Below, one piece after another: positions 1-8,772 of a DNA stretch of 64,000 bases (the stretch's first letter is position 1; the number at the start of each line of letters is the position of its first letter). Source of the DNA: Streptomyces sp. TSRI0281 (lineage in GTDB: Bacteria; Actinomycetota; Actinomycetes; Streptomycetales; Streptomycetaceae). A program made the translations under genes and the position numbers. The stretch is taken from the NCBI RefSeq assembly GCF_001905125.1, contig NZ_LWLE01000012.1, positions 1 through 64,000 of the forward strand. Reading direction: 5' to 3'. The notes beneath the pieces were generated by a model. The model did not search any database and had not been told where the DNA came from. It saw nothing but the letters and a program-made list of their open reading frames with translations.

Positions 1-8
1 CCAGTGGG

Positions 9-911
9 TCAAAGTTCGACCGCCCAAACTGGGTCAGGATTCAGCCGCCGCCGACACTTGTCCCACCATCCCCAGGCGACGCCGGACTGCCCACGGCGAG
101 CAGCTGTGTACCCGGCCTCGAACTGGAGGGCGCCGGTGATGGCTACCGTGCGATCGTCGGCGTCGGGGAGGAACCGTTCGAGGTAGCAGAGTGCCTCCAT
201 CGTCATGGCGTCCGCCGCGTCGAAGTGGGACGGCCCGGTATCCCGGTGCGCCTGCGCGGCCAGCCACGCGGCCACTCCGATTGCGTGCGGGTCCTCGGAC
301 TCCTGCGCCGCAACCATGCCTCGCTCGGCCACACGCCACAACAGGGCACTGTCGGGCTGGTAGGCGACGAAGAACTGCGACAGCGAGTACACCTCGGACA
401 GGACCGCCTGAGCTGCCCGACGCTCAGCTGCCGTGTCCGTTTGACGTACGGCCAGTTGGGCGTCTCGGATCAGGCCAGGCAGCAGCTCCCCGATGACCTC
501 TCGGTGGTTCGCCGCCTGGTGGCGTGCTGCCCATGCCGTCGCCAGCCGGGCTGCCAGATGCGCGGTTGACGGTGCCTGCCGGTCGCTGCCCAGCGTCAGT
601 GTGTTCACCGCGGCCCGGACTGCTCCGAGCCTGGGGTGGCCCGGACCGATGAACAGTTCTGTCGGCGTGGACTGGTCGCCCGTCAGGTCGGACAGGTCGC
701 GGACACGCAGCAGCTCGGCGATACGCAGCACGATCGGGAGCTTGGGCATCTGGAGCTGCCCTGTCTCCACCTGCTTCACCCATGAGGGCGACATACCGAG
801 CAGCCCGGCAATAACCGGACGGCTCAGCCCGCGTCGGGTGCGGAGAATTTGCATGCGCTGACCGAATCCCATCGGGTCGGTGTACGGGTCCGGGGTAGCA
901 TCATTCGGCAT
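9..911 (-). CDS. XRE-family helix-turn-helix regulator
   Basis: A 300-residue cytoplasmic DNA-binding protein. An XRE/Cro-type helix-turn-helix lies at about residues 14-70 (FGQRMQILRTRRGLSR, then GMSPSWVKQVETGQ), typical of the long actinobacterial XRE regulators with an uncharacterised helical C-terminal region. An upstream TTG at 959 would add 16 residues, but the ATG at 911 has a GAGAGGGG ribosome binding site about 7 bases ahead and is preferred. The ligand and targets cannot be read from sequence. It lies on the opposite strand from the CRISPR locus and just beyond the array trailer; no shared promoter is visible, so a link to CRISPR control is only a possibility. Confidence 0.85.
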   Translation of the reverse strand: MPNDATPDPYTDPMGFGQRMQILRTRRGLSRPVIAGLLGMSPSWVKQVETGQLQMPKLPIVLRIAELLRVRDLSDLTGDQSTPTELFIGPGHPRLGAVRAAVNTLTLGSDRQAPSTAHLAARLATAWAARHQAANHREVIGELLPGLIRDAQLAVRQTDTAAERRAAQAVLSEVYSLSQFFVAYQPDSALLWRVAERGMVAAQESEDPHAIGVAAWLAAQAHRDTGPSHFDAADAMTMEALCYLERFLPDADDRTVAITGALQFEAGYTAARRGQSGVAWGWWDKCRRRLNPDPVWAVEL

Positions 912-964
912 GGCCTTGCCCCTCTCTGAACAGCTCGTCACTGTCAGGGTATGGGGCAAGGCCC

Positions 965-1114
965 TTTCTGTGTGCCGGTCCCAGCGGCTGCCTGGTCGGG
1001 GCCGTACCGCAGGCCATCACCGACCACGCAGGTGCCACCGGGCAGAACTGGCACAAAGTCGAGCAGGCGCTGAAGCGCGTGGTCCGGCATCAGGAGCCCC
1101 CAGCCGACGCCTGA
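965..1114 (+). pseudogene. 3' remnant of an unidentified gene
   Basis: A frame open from about 899 to a TGA at 1112-1114 contains no ATG, GTG or TTG in a usable position, yet encodes a plausible protein C-terminus (for example AITDHAGATGQNWHKVEQAL, then basic and acidic residues). It is followed 11 bases later by a strong hairpin, as expected at a gene end. I read this as the 3' end of a gene whose 5' part is lost, between the XRE gene and the array. The family is not recognised. Confidence 0.35.
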
Positions 1115-1125
1115 CGCGCGAAAGA

Positions 1126-1153
1126 GCCCCCTCCGCCCGAAGGCGGAGGGGGC
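1126..1153 (+). terminator. Intrinsic-type hairpin after the gene remnant
   Basis: A perfect 12-bp stem GCCCCCTCCGCC/GGCGGAGGGGGC closes a CGAA loop. There is no T tract, as is common in Streptomyces. It overlaps the start of the first decayed CRISPR repeat, so on the opposite strand it could also stop array transcription at the trailer end. Confidence 0.6.
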
Positions 1154-1297
1154 AACCCCGCAGTGCGGGGACCATTTGACCTGCATACCCGAGCTGTCGC
1201 CGAAGGTGGGACCATCCCCGCACGTACGGGGACCACTCAACAAGAAAGCGGGTAGCAATACCGTTGATGGGACCATCCCCGCGCCTGCGGGGACCAC
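1147..1297. repeat. Three decayed CRISPR repeats at the trailer end
   Basis: Repeat-like units start at 1147, 1208 and 1269, exactly 61 bases apart, the period of the main array. The units at 1208-1236 and 1269-1297 read GGGACCATCCCCGC.., with the right half a palindromic partner of the left (CCCCGC/GCGGGG, ending GGGGACCAC). They differ from the main repeat mainly in the 3' half, where the main repeat ends GGGAAGAAC. The unit at 1147-1175 keeps only its right half (GCGGGGACCAT). The 48 bases between 1297 and the first canonical repeat break the 61-base register. Confidence 0.8.
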
Positions 1298-1345
1298 AGT
1301 TCCTGACCTGCGGGTTTTACGCACCCAGACCACAAGAACCGGTGA

Positions 1346-3509
1346 CGGACCACCCCCGCCTGCGCGGGAAGAACGACCGTAGCCACCGGCCGCCAGGACC
1401 ACTCCCCGGACCACCCCCGCCTGCGCGGGAAGAACGTCGCTTCCACGGGCCGGATGAACGGCTACAGCGGACCACCCCCGCCTGCGCGGGAAGAACGTGA
1501 GCGGCGGGGTGCGGTCCATGGTCTGGCCCGGACCACCCCCGCCTGCGCGGGAAGAACAGTTCGACTACGTGTAGAGCCGTGCACCGGCGCGGACCACCCC
1601 CGCCTGCGCGGGAAGAACACCAGCGCGTCGTACGGTGCCCGCCGTTCCGGCGGACCACCCCCGCCTGCGCGGGAAGAACCGCCAGCTCGTCGACGGCTTC
1701 GAGGCCCAGGGCGGACCACCCCCGCCTGCGCGGGAAGAACTCCGGCGGTGACCAGGTCGGCGGCGACGTTCACGGACCACCCCCGCCTGCGCGGGAAGAA
1801 CTGGGCCGAGCGCCAGGCCCGCGCCCTCGTGCCCGGACCACCCCCGCCTGCGCGGGAAGAACGCCCCGGCCACGCTGACGACCAGGCCGCCCGGCGGACC
1901 ACCCCCGCCTGCGCGGGAAGAACGCGGACTGTTCGGTCTCGGTGTCGGCGGCGAGCGGACCACCCCCGCCTGCGCGGGAAGAACCGACGAGGACGAGAAA
2001 CTGCCCCCGCCGGTGTCGGACCACCCCCGCCTGCGCGGGAAGAACGCCGTGTACGCCGTCGCCCTCAACGAGGACACCGGACCACCCCCGCCTGCGCGGG
2101 AAGAACGCGACCGGGGTGAGGACCACGGCCAGCTCGAACGGACCACCCCCGCCTGCGCGGGAAGAACGCGCCGCACGGAGCGTGCGGCGCCTTTGAGGTC
2201 GGACCACCCCCGCCTGCGCGGGAAGAACCCGAACTGGTCGTGCCGCCACCCCACCCGGGGCGGACCACCCCCGCCTGCGCGGGAAGAACCCGTCGCAGAC
2301 CAGCGTGGCCGCCGGACAGATCGGACCACCCCCGCCTGCGCGGGAAGAACTCATGACCGGGTACGGCGGTCTGGTCGACAACCGGACCACCCCCGCCTGC
2401 GCGGGAAGAACGCGAACTGGAGGTCGGCGCCTTCCTCGCTGTCCGGACCACCCCCGCCTGCGCGGGAAGAACGTGTCCGAGCTCCAGACGGCCGAGGGGA
2501 TCGCCGGACCACCCCCGCCTGCGCGGGAAGAACCGGAGGATGGCCAGGCGTTCGCCACCTGGCCACGGACCACCCCCGCCTGCGCGGGAAGAACATCGGT
2601 CGGAACCAGGCAACTGGATCCTCCACCGGACCACCCCCGCCTGCGCGGGAAGAACTCCTCCTGGAGCAGCAGTTCAGCACGCACGAACGGACCACCCCCG
2701 TCTGCGCGGGAAGAACTCCGGGTCAAGGCGGACCCACAGGATGCGGCGCGGACCACCCCCGCCTGCGCGGGAAGAACGTCCTCACCAACTGCATGGTCCT
2801 CACCGAGGGCGGACCACCCCCGCCTGCGCGGGAAGAACGCCGCCTCCCTCCACACCTGCCACGCCGGATGCGGACCACCCCCGCCTGCGCGGGAAGAACA
2901 TCCTGCGGGACCTCCTCCCCGTGGTGACACCCGGACCACCCCCGCCTGCGCGGGAAGAACGCCATGGCCTCCGGCCAGCCGTCACCCTCGGACGGACCAC
3001 CCCCGCCTGCGCGGGAAGAACTTCGTGCGGTCCAGCGTCCAGGCGTCCCCGACCGGACCACCCCCGCCTGCGCGGGAAGAACTTTGGCCCCTCAGTCGTG
3101 ATCGTCTGGGGGGCCGGACCACCCCCGCCTGCGCGGGAAGAACGCCATCCCAGCGCGGCTACGCGGTCCCCAGAGCGGACCACCCCCGCCTGCGCGGGAA
3201 GAACTCGAGAGTGGCGCGCACCTCCCGGACATGCAGCGGACCACCCCCGCCTGCGCGGGAAGAACTGGTTGATCGCTTTGGCCATCGCCAGGATGTCCGG
3301 ACCACCCCCGCCTGCGCGGGAAGAACAGGACCGACGCCAGTCCGCGATCGAACGCGAACGGACCACCCCCGCCTGCGCGGGAAGAACTCATCTCACTGCT
3401 CCTCAAGTCTCCCGACGCGCGGACCACCCCCGCCTGCGCGGGAAGAACGATGCCCATCCTCCGTACAGCGTCTCTGAACTCGGACCACCCCCGCCTGCGC
3501 GGGAAGAAC
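1346..3509 (-). CRISPR. Type I-E CRISPR array, 36 repeats and 35 spacers
   Basis: Thirty-six 29-nt repeats (CGGACCACCCCCGCCTGCGC followed by GGGAAGAAC) start every 61 bases from 1346 to 3481, giving 35 spacers of 32 nt. The reverse complement, starting GTTCTTCCCGCGC and ending GGTCCG, has the organisation of the E. coli type I-E repeat, so transcription is inferred to run right to left. The invariant C at the left of each unit is then the PAM-derived last G. Repeats are identical where I checked except the unit at 2688, which has CGTCTG for CGCCTG. Decayed units lie only on the left and the cas genes on the right, consistent with new spacers being added at the right end. Long open frames across the array are an artefact of the 61-nt period and GC-rich units. 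Confidence 0.98.
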
Positions 3510-3643
3510 CCTTTACGAGCTGCGGGTTTTCAGAGGCTTTGCGATCTCTTGACTTGGTCGCCGCTGGCTCATACCGGTCAGTGTGTCAGAGGTCGGTGAT
3601 GGAATGCCCAGGTCTGACCGATGAGCTTGGCGGAGGGGGAGCG
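3510..3643 (-). promoter_or_regulatory. CRISPR leader and divergent cas3 promoter region
   Basis: This 134-base gap between the leader-proximal repeat and cas3 is less GC-rich than its surroundings near the array (TTTTCAGAGGCTTTGCGATC). By position it must hold the leader and array promoter reading left. On the + strand a TTGACT hexamer at 3549-3554 could be a -35 for cas3, but a matching -10 is weak (CATACC or TACCGG near 3570-3577). Strand and function are inferred from array polarity. Confidence 0.6.
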
Positions 3644-6583
3644 ATGGTCGATGTTCGGGTGTGGGGGAAGGAGCACGGGCTCGTGGAGCCCTATCCACTG
3701 ATTGGGCATCTGCTGGATACCGGGGTGGTGGCCGGGGCACTGTGGGATGGGTTCCTGGCTAGGTCGCAGCAAGAGGCGATCGTGGGGGAGCTGGGGGTCG
3801 AGTCGGACGAGGCGCGGTCGTTGGTCGCGTTCTGGGCCGGGTTGCACGATGTGGGGAAGATTCAACGAGGGTTCCAGTTTCAGCGGGATGCGCTCAGGCA
3901 CGCGTCGTCTGCGGCGCTGCTGGCCGATGATGCGTTCGCGAGCCGTCTGGCGGGGGACAACGGTTCCTTGTCGCTGAGGCATCAGGTGGCGAGTGCGCGG
4001 GTATTGCCTTCGCTGCTCGCGGGGCAGGGGTACCCAGAGGGCAGTGGGCGGGCTGCGGGCCGGTTGGTGGTGCGGGTGGCGCAGATGCTGGGCGGGCATC
4101 ACGGCCGGTATCCGCAATTGCCGCAGACGCGAAACGTGTTCGATCCGCTCAGAGATCTTCCGGAGCTGGGTGCCGGGGGCTGGGCGGTGCAGCGGCGAGA
4201 GCATGCGGTGGCGCTACGGGAGGTGTTGGGGCATCCAGCGGTAGTGCCGGACGGTGCGGGGCTGTCGGTACAGGTGGCGGTCGTGGTGGCGGGGCTCGTG
4301 GTAGTGGCGGACTGGTTGGCCAGTCAGGACGACTTCGTGTTGCGGCAGCAGACCGTTGCCACCGCCGATGGCGGGCTGGGTACGTTGGACGCGTTGCGTG
4401 CGCACGCTGCCCGTGCGGCGGCGGAGGCGCCGGCCCTGTTGAGGGGTGCTGGCCTGGACCGTGCACGGTTCACCGTAGGAGGCTTCCGGCAGCGCTTTCC
4501 GGAGATCGAGCAGCCGCATCCGTTGCAGGTCAGTGTGGACACGGAGTTGACGGAAGCGGGAGTGTTCGACGGCGGGCCGGGTGTCCTGCTGGTGACGGCG
4601 CCGCCGGGTGAGGGTAAGACCGAGGTCGCGCTTGCCGCGGCTGCCTCGATGGGCCGGGCGGCGGGGTGCCCAGGGGTGGCGTTCCTGCTCCCGACCAGGG
4701 CGACAGCCGATCAGCTCTACGGACGGGTGGCTGCGTTCGGTAGAGGAAATCTGCTGGGAGACGCGGCGTTGACGCTGCTGCATGGCGCCGCCGATCTGAA
4801 TGAGCAGTACGCGCCGGATGAGCTGCCGGAGCCGCGGACACTGACCGACGAACATGACGTATCACAGAGCGGGGTGTCGCTGTCGGCGGGCCGGTGGCTG
4901 CGCACGCGCGGCCGGGGATTGCTGGCTCCGCTGTCTGTCGGCACGGTCGATCAGGCGCTCATGGCGGTGCTGCCGCTGCGGCACAACGCGCTGCGGCAGT
5001 TGGGCCTGGCCGGCAAGACGGTGGTAGTCGATGAGGCGCACGCGTACGACGCGTTCACCCATGCACTGCTGCTGCGGCTGTTGGTCTGGCTCGGAGCCAT
5101 GCGGGTCCCGGTGATCCTGCTGTCGGCGACGCTGACCGGGCGTACGGCCGCCGGAATGGCCGAGGCATATCTGACAGGCGCCGGACGGAAGCCGGGTTCG
5201 TACGAGCTGGCCGCGCCTTCGTATCCGGGCTGGCTGTACGCAGACGCCGCCACCGCCGCAGTCACGCTGCCGGGCGGGCCGATCGGCACCAACCGGCCGT
5301 CCAGGCTCGATATCGACCTGCTGCCCGTGGCCCATACCTATGATCCCGCAGTCGGGGGCGGCCGACTGGCAGCGCTACTCCGGGAGCTGAAGCCCGTTGT
5401 GGACGCAGGTGGTTGTGTGGCCGTGATCTGTACGACGGTCGGCGAGGCTCAGCAGACGTTCAGCGCTTTCCGCGACCACCTCCGCCAGCGGTACGGGCCG
5501 GAATATCAGGGCTGGGACGACCGGGTGGCATACGCAGACGAACCTGCGAGCCCGGCACGAGGCACCTCGTCGCAGGTGGGACCCAAGCTGCGGCTGTTGC
5601 ACGCGCGGTTCCCGGCCCGGCGCAGGAGTGCGATCACCCAGGAGGCCGAAAAGTGGTTCGGACGTGTGGGCAAGGAGGGCGTGCGGCGTCCCGCACCGCC
5701 GCGCGGCGCAATCCTGGTGGCCACTCAGGTGATCGAGCAGTCCTTGGACATGGACTTCGACCTGATCGTTTCCGACCTCGCACCGATGGCACTGTTGCTG
5801 CAGCGGGCTGGACGGGTCTGGCGGCACCGGACGACCGCTCCGTACCGTCCGTCGTGGAGCCGTGGCCCACGGCTGGCGGTACTCGTCCCGGTTGATGGCA
5901 ACGGGCTGCTCCTCGTCCCGAAGTCGTGGGGTGACGTGTACGCACCATCGCTGTTGCGTCGCACTCTCGAATCCCTCGAAGCCAGGGCGGGAAAGCCCGT
6001 CGACGTGCCCGGCGATGTCCAGGAACTCGTCGACGGCGTCTACGACGCGGAATTCGCGTCCAAGACCCCCGAACTCCTGCTGAAGGAGGACATCGATCGG
6101 CTTACCGAAACCATGGCGCGCGAGGGACTGGCGAAGCTGGTGACCATCCCGAAACCGGGCGATGTCAGCTCACTTGAGCAACTCACCAGCAGCGACGCCG
6201 ATGAAGACATCATCGCGACGCGGCTGGGCGTGGACGCTGTCCTGACCCTGCCCGTATTCGAGGACGCCGAGCAACGGCGATGGCTGGACGAAAATCACCG
6301 TGTGAGGTTCCCGGAAGACGGTGACGCCTCGGGCGGACGCTTCTCCAGGGCCCTGGTGCGTGAACTTCTGGGCTACGTCGTGCCCCTGGCACACGGCGAC
6401 TGGCGACTGGCCTGCACGGCCGCCAACGAACCACCGGCCGGGTGGCAGGACGAACCCAAGCTCGCAGGAGTCGTCCTGCTGCCGCACACCACCGGCCCGG
6501 ACGGGCCGGCCGGGCCCGCACTGGGCAAGCGGCGACTGACGCTCCACCACGAGTTGGGTCTGGTGACCGAGCGGCTCGCCTGA
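3644..6583 (+). CDS. cas3: CRISPR-associated nuclease-helicase Cas3 (type I-E)
   Basis: A 979-residue Cas3 that, once recruited by target-bound Cascade, nicks and unwinds foreign DNA. The N-terminal HD nuclease carries HDVGK near residue 68 and later histidines (GGHHGRY). The SF2 helicase follows: Walker A APPGEGKTE near 319, DEAH (VVVDEAHAYD) near 463, motif III LLSATL, and motif VI QRAGRVWRH near 720, then a C-terminal domain. The start is ATG 3644, preceded by GGAGGGGGAGCG; an in-frame ATG at 3599 lacks such a site. The open frame runs upstream through the CRISPR array, but that part is not coding. All key motifs are intact, so it should be active. A 422-base gap separates it from cse1. 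Confidence 0.97.
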   Translation: MVDVRVWGKEHGLVEPYPLIGHLLDTGVVAGALWDGFLARSQQEAIVGELGVESDEARSLVAFWAGLHDVGKIQRGFQFQRDALRHASSAALLADDAFASRLAGDNGSLSLRHQVASARVLPSLLAGQGYPEGSGRAAGRLVVRVAQMLGGHHGRYPQLPQTRNVFDPLRDLPELGAGGWAVQRREHAVALREVLGHPAVVPDGAGLSVQVAVVVAGLVVVADWLASQDDFVLRQQTVATADGGLGTLDALRAHAARAAAEAPALLRGAGLDRARFTVGGFRQRFPEIEQPHPLQVSVDTELTEAGVFDGGPGVLLVTAPPGEGKTEVALAAAASMGRAAGCPGVAFLLPTRATADQLYGRVAAFGRGNLLGDAALTLLHGAADLNEQYAPDELPEPRTLTDEHDVSQSGVSLSAGRWLRTRGRGLLAPLSVGTVDQALMAVLPLRHNALRQLGLAGKTVVVDEAHAYDAFTHALLLRLLVWLGAMRVPVILLSATLTGRTAAGMAEAYLTGAGRKPGSYELAAPSYPGWLYADAATAAVTLPGGPIGTNRPSRLDIDLLPVAHTYDPAVGGGRLAALLRELKPVVDAGGCVAVICTTVGEAQQTFSAFRDHLRQRYGPEYQGWDDRVAYADEPASPARGTSSQVGPKLRLLHARFPARRRSAITQEAEKWFGRVGKEGVRRPAPPRGAILVATQVIEQSLDMDFDLIVSDLAPMALLLQRAGRVWRHRTTAPYRPSWSRGPRLAVLVPVDGNGLLLVPKSWGDVYAPSLLRRTLESLEARAGKPVDVPGDVQELVDGVYDAEFASKTPELLLKEDIDRLTETMAREGLAKLVTIPKPGDVSSLEQLTSSDADEDIIATRLGVDAVLTLPVFEDAEQRRWLDENHRVRFPEDGDASGGRFSRALVRELLGYVVPLAHGDWRLACTAANEPPAGWQDEPKLAGVVLLPHTTGPDGPAGPALGKRRLTLHHELGLVTERLA

Positions 6584-7005
6584 CAGGCAAGAGATCCAGG
6601 CCGCTCTATCAGATCGGGGCACACCCATAAGCGCCTTTCCCAGGATTGCTCAACTCACCTTGTTTTAAGCGTGATCGGCGCTACCGTCGATATCGGCGCA
6701 GGCCAAGGTCTGCTGCGGGTCTACCGGCATCCAGTCATGGGGACCCGTAGTGCGCCGCCCGCCACGGATCCACCTGGCACCCCGTCATGGGGACCCGTAG
6801 CGCCCCGCTCGCGCGGGGAGCGGCCTCAGCGGTTGACCGGCCCGCTCATCAGGATCGGTCCACCTCCGCTCGTGCGGAGACGCGCACCACAGTACGCGGC
6901 AGCCTCAGGGCGTACCCGTAGTACGCGGCAGCCTCAGGGCGCATCCGCAGTGCGCGGCAGCCTCAGGGCGTATCCGTTCGACGTGAGAACCGGAGTGACC
7001 AGCTC
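6584..7005. repeat. cas3-cse1 intergenic region with decayed CRISPR-like and tandem repeats
   Basis: This 422-base gap in the cas operon holds repeats and no convincing gene. A unit at 6856-6884 (CGGTCCACCTCCGCTCGTGC, then GGAGACGCG) resembles the array repeat CGGACCACCCCCGCCTGCGC through most of its first 22 bases. Exactly 61 bases earlier, 6795-6823 contains the similar palindrome CCCCGCTCGCGCGGGG. A 17-base direct repeat GTCATGGGGACCCGTAG occurs at 6734 and 6784. Three tandem 29-base units (AGTACGCGGCAGCCTCAGGG plus 9 bases) fill 6891-6977. I see a decayed array fragment as likely. A promoter for cse1 probably also lies here. Confidence 0.55.
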
Positions 7006-8652
7006 GTGTCCACCGAAACACCTACCGCGCAGGCCAAGCCGTCCCCCTTCTACGACCTGCTCACCGAGCCATGGGCCCCCGTCTCGATGCTGCCCACCGC
7101 CGATGGGCCGGCCGTCCCTCGCAGTCTCGGTCTCTCAGGGGTGATGCTGGAGGCGCACCGTATCAGCGGTCTCTCCGTCGCGCTGCCGCCGGCTGCTTCC
7201 GGACTGATGCGGGTGCTGTACGCCATTGCCGGGCGGATCACCGGTCTCCACGAGGCGGACAATATGAGGGAGTGGGCCGACCGTCGGTACGAACTGCTGG
7301 ATGGTGGGGGGCGGTTCGCACAAGAGGCTGTGGAGGCATACTTCACCCGCTATGCCGACCGGTTCCGGCTCTTCGATACCGAGCGGCCATGGATGCAGGA
7401 CCCGAGGCTGCGTGCTGAGTGTCCGAGCAGCTCGGGCGTCAACAAGCTGGTGATGGCGCGACCGGCGGGTAGCAACCAAGTGTTCTTCGGGCACTTCACT
7501 GATGCTGAGCAGGTGCCGCTACCGTCCGCCGAAGCGGTGCCGCACCTGCTGGCGCAGCTCTACTACGGGCCTGCCGGTCAGTGCACGCCGCGGACCGTGG
7601 CGGGGCAGCGATTCGGTAACTCCTACGCCGGTCCGTTGCGCAAGGTGCTCTCGTACCATCCCTTGGGGCGTTCCCTGTTCGAGACGTTGCTGCTGGGCCT
7701 TCCGTATCCGGACAGGTGGCCCGGGGAGCGGGACGCCGTACCCGATGCCTGCCCTTGGGAGCGCGATGAGCTGCCCGACCCGCTCGCCGTGCCGACAGCG
7801 CCGACGGGTCCTCTGTCGGCGCTCACCGAGCAGTACCGGCACGCACTCCTCCTCACCCCTGGCCCCGAGGGCCGCAGCGTAGTGGATGCACACATCACGT
7901 GGGCGCTGCGCGTCAACCGGCCCCCGCACGAGGACCCGTACCTTCTGTGGGACGAGGGCAAGGACCTGCTCAAACGACCCCGGGAGGCGAACGCGGACCG
8001 GGCGTTGTGGCGTGACCTGGACGCGCTGGTCACCGAGACCCGCGACGATTCCGGCCACCGTCCCTCCGTGCTGAGTGACCTGAACAGCGAGCTGCCGCAG
8101 GAGGTCGAGGACTCGCTGCGTGTGCAGTCCCTCGGTTTCGACCAGGACGGCCAGACCCGCGACCGTACGTACTTCACCAGCTTCACCCCACCGCTGTTCG
8201 CCCTGCTCCGGGTGTCGGACGACGAGGCGGACAAGGCACTCAGGCTCGGCCTCAAGGCGGGCCGCGACGCGGCGGAGAAGGCAGCCGGCCGACTGGAGTA
8301 CGCGCTGCAGACGGCTTGGCGCGCCTACACCACCCCATTCGAGAGCGACCGTTCCGGGGGCACCGCCAAGGACCGGCGCAAGCGCGGCGGACCCTGGCCC
8401 GCACTCGCGCTGGCCGCCTACTGGCCCGCCGCCGAGCAGCGGTTCTGGCAGTCACTCCATGCCCGGGACTTCGCGGGGAGCGATCAGGAGTTCGGATGGA
8501 TCGCGCTGCGCGAGTACGACGCGGTGACCCTTCAGATCGCCTCCACGCCTCGCGGTGGCAAGGCCCGCGAGGAGGCGCGCGGACTGGTGAGGAGCCTGCT
8601 GCGCGCCCGGCCGCCCCTGGGCCCCGCAGGGTCTGCGGATTCGGCTGCCTGA
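7006..8652 (+). CDS. cse1: Cascade large subunit Cse1 (CasA, Cas8e)
   Basis: A 548-residue large subunit of the type I-E surveillance complex, which recognises the PAM and recruits Cas3. The family hallmark FYDLLTEPWAPV is at the N-terminus, followed by the usual region with SSGVNKLVMARPAGSNQVFF and a helical C-terminal domain. The length fits the family (about 500-560). The GTG start at 7006 has a GGAG about 11 bases upstream. It is the first gene of the run cse1-cse2-cas7-cas5-cas6e-cas1-cas2 after the cas3 gap. No interruption is visible. Confidence 0.95.
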   Translation: MSTETPTAQAKPSPFYDLLTEPWAPVSMLPTADGPAVPRSLGLSGVMLEAHRISGLSVALPPAASGLMRVLYAIAGRITGLHEADNMREWADRRYELLDGGGRFAQEAVEAYFTRYADRFRLFDTERPWMQDPRLRAECPSSSGVNKLVMARPAGSNQVFFGHFTDAEQVPLPSAEAVPHLLAQLYYGPAGQCTPRTVAGQRFGNSYAGPLRKVLSYHPLGRSLFETLLLGLPYPDRWPGERDAVPDACPWERDELPDPLAVPTAPTGPLSALTEQYRHALLLTPGPEGRSVVDAHITWALRVNRPPHEDPYLLWDEGKDLLKRPREANADRALWRDLDALVTETRDDSGHRPSVLSDLNSELPQEVEDSLRVQSLGFDQDGQTRDRTYFTSFTPPLFALLRVSDDEADKALRLGLKAGRDAAEKAAGRLEYALQTAWRAYTTPFESDRSGGTAKDRRKRGGPWPALALAAYWPAAEQRFWQSLHARDFAGSDQEFGWIALREYDAVTLQIASTPRGGKAREEARGLVRSLLRARPPLGPAGSADSAA

Positions 8653-8772
8653 GCACCACCGGCGGCGCCCGACCATCGAACCGTACGAGCCGGAGACGGC
8701 GATCGCGCCGTGTGCAACGGACCATCGTACGAACGCAGCAGCATCCCGACCACCAGACCCACGGCGGAAGCA

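Noticed and set aside
1454..3598. Very long open frames on both strands through the CRISPR array, including an apparent 5' extension of cas3
   Set aside because: They consist of the repeat read in successive frames because the period (61) is 1 modulo 3 and repeats lack stops; the proteins are pure repeat translations.
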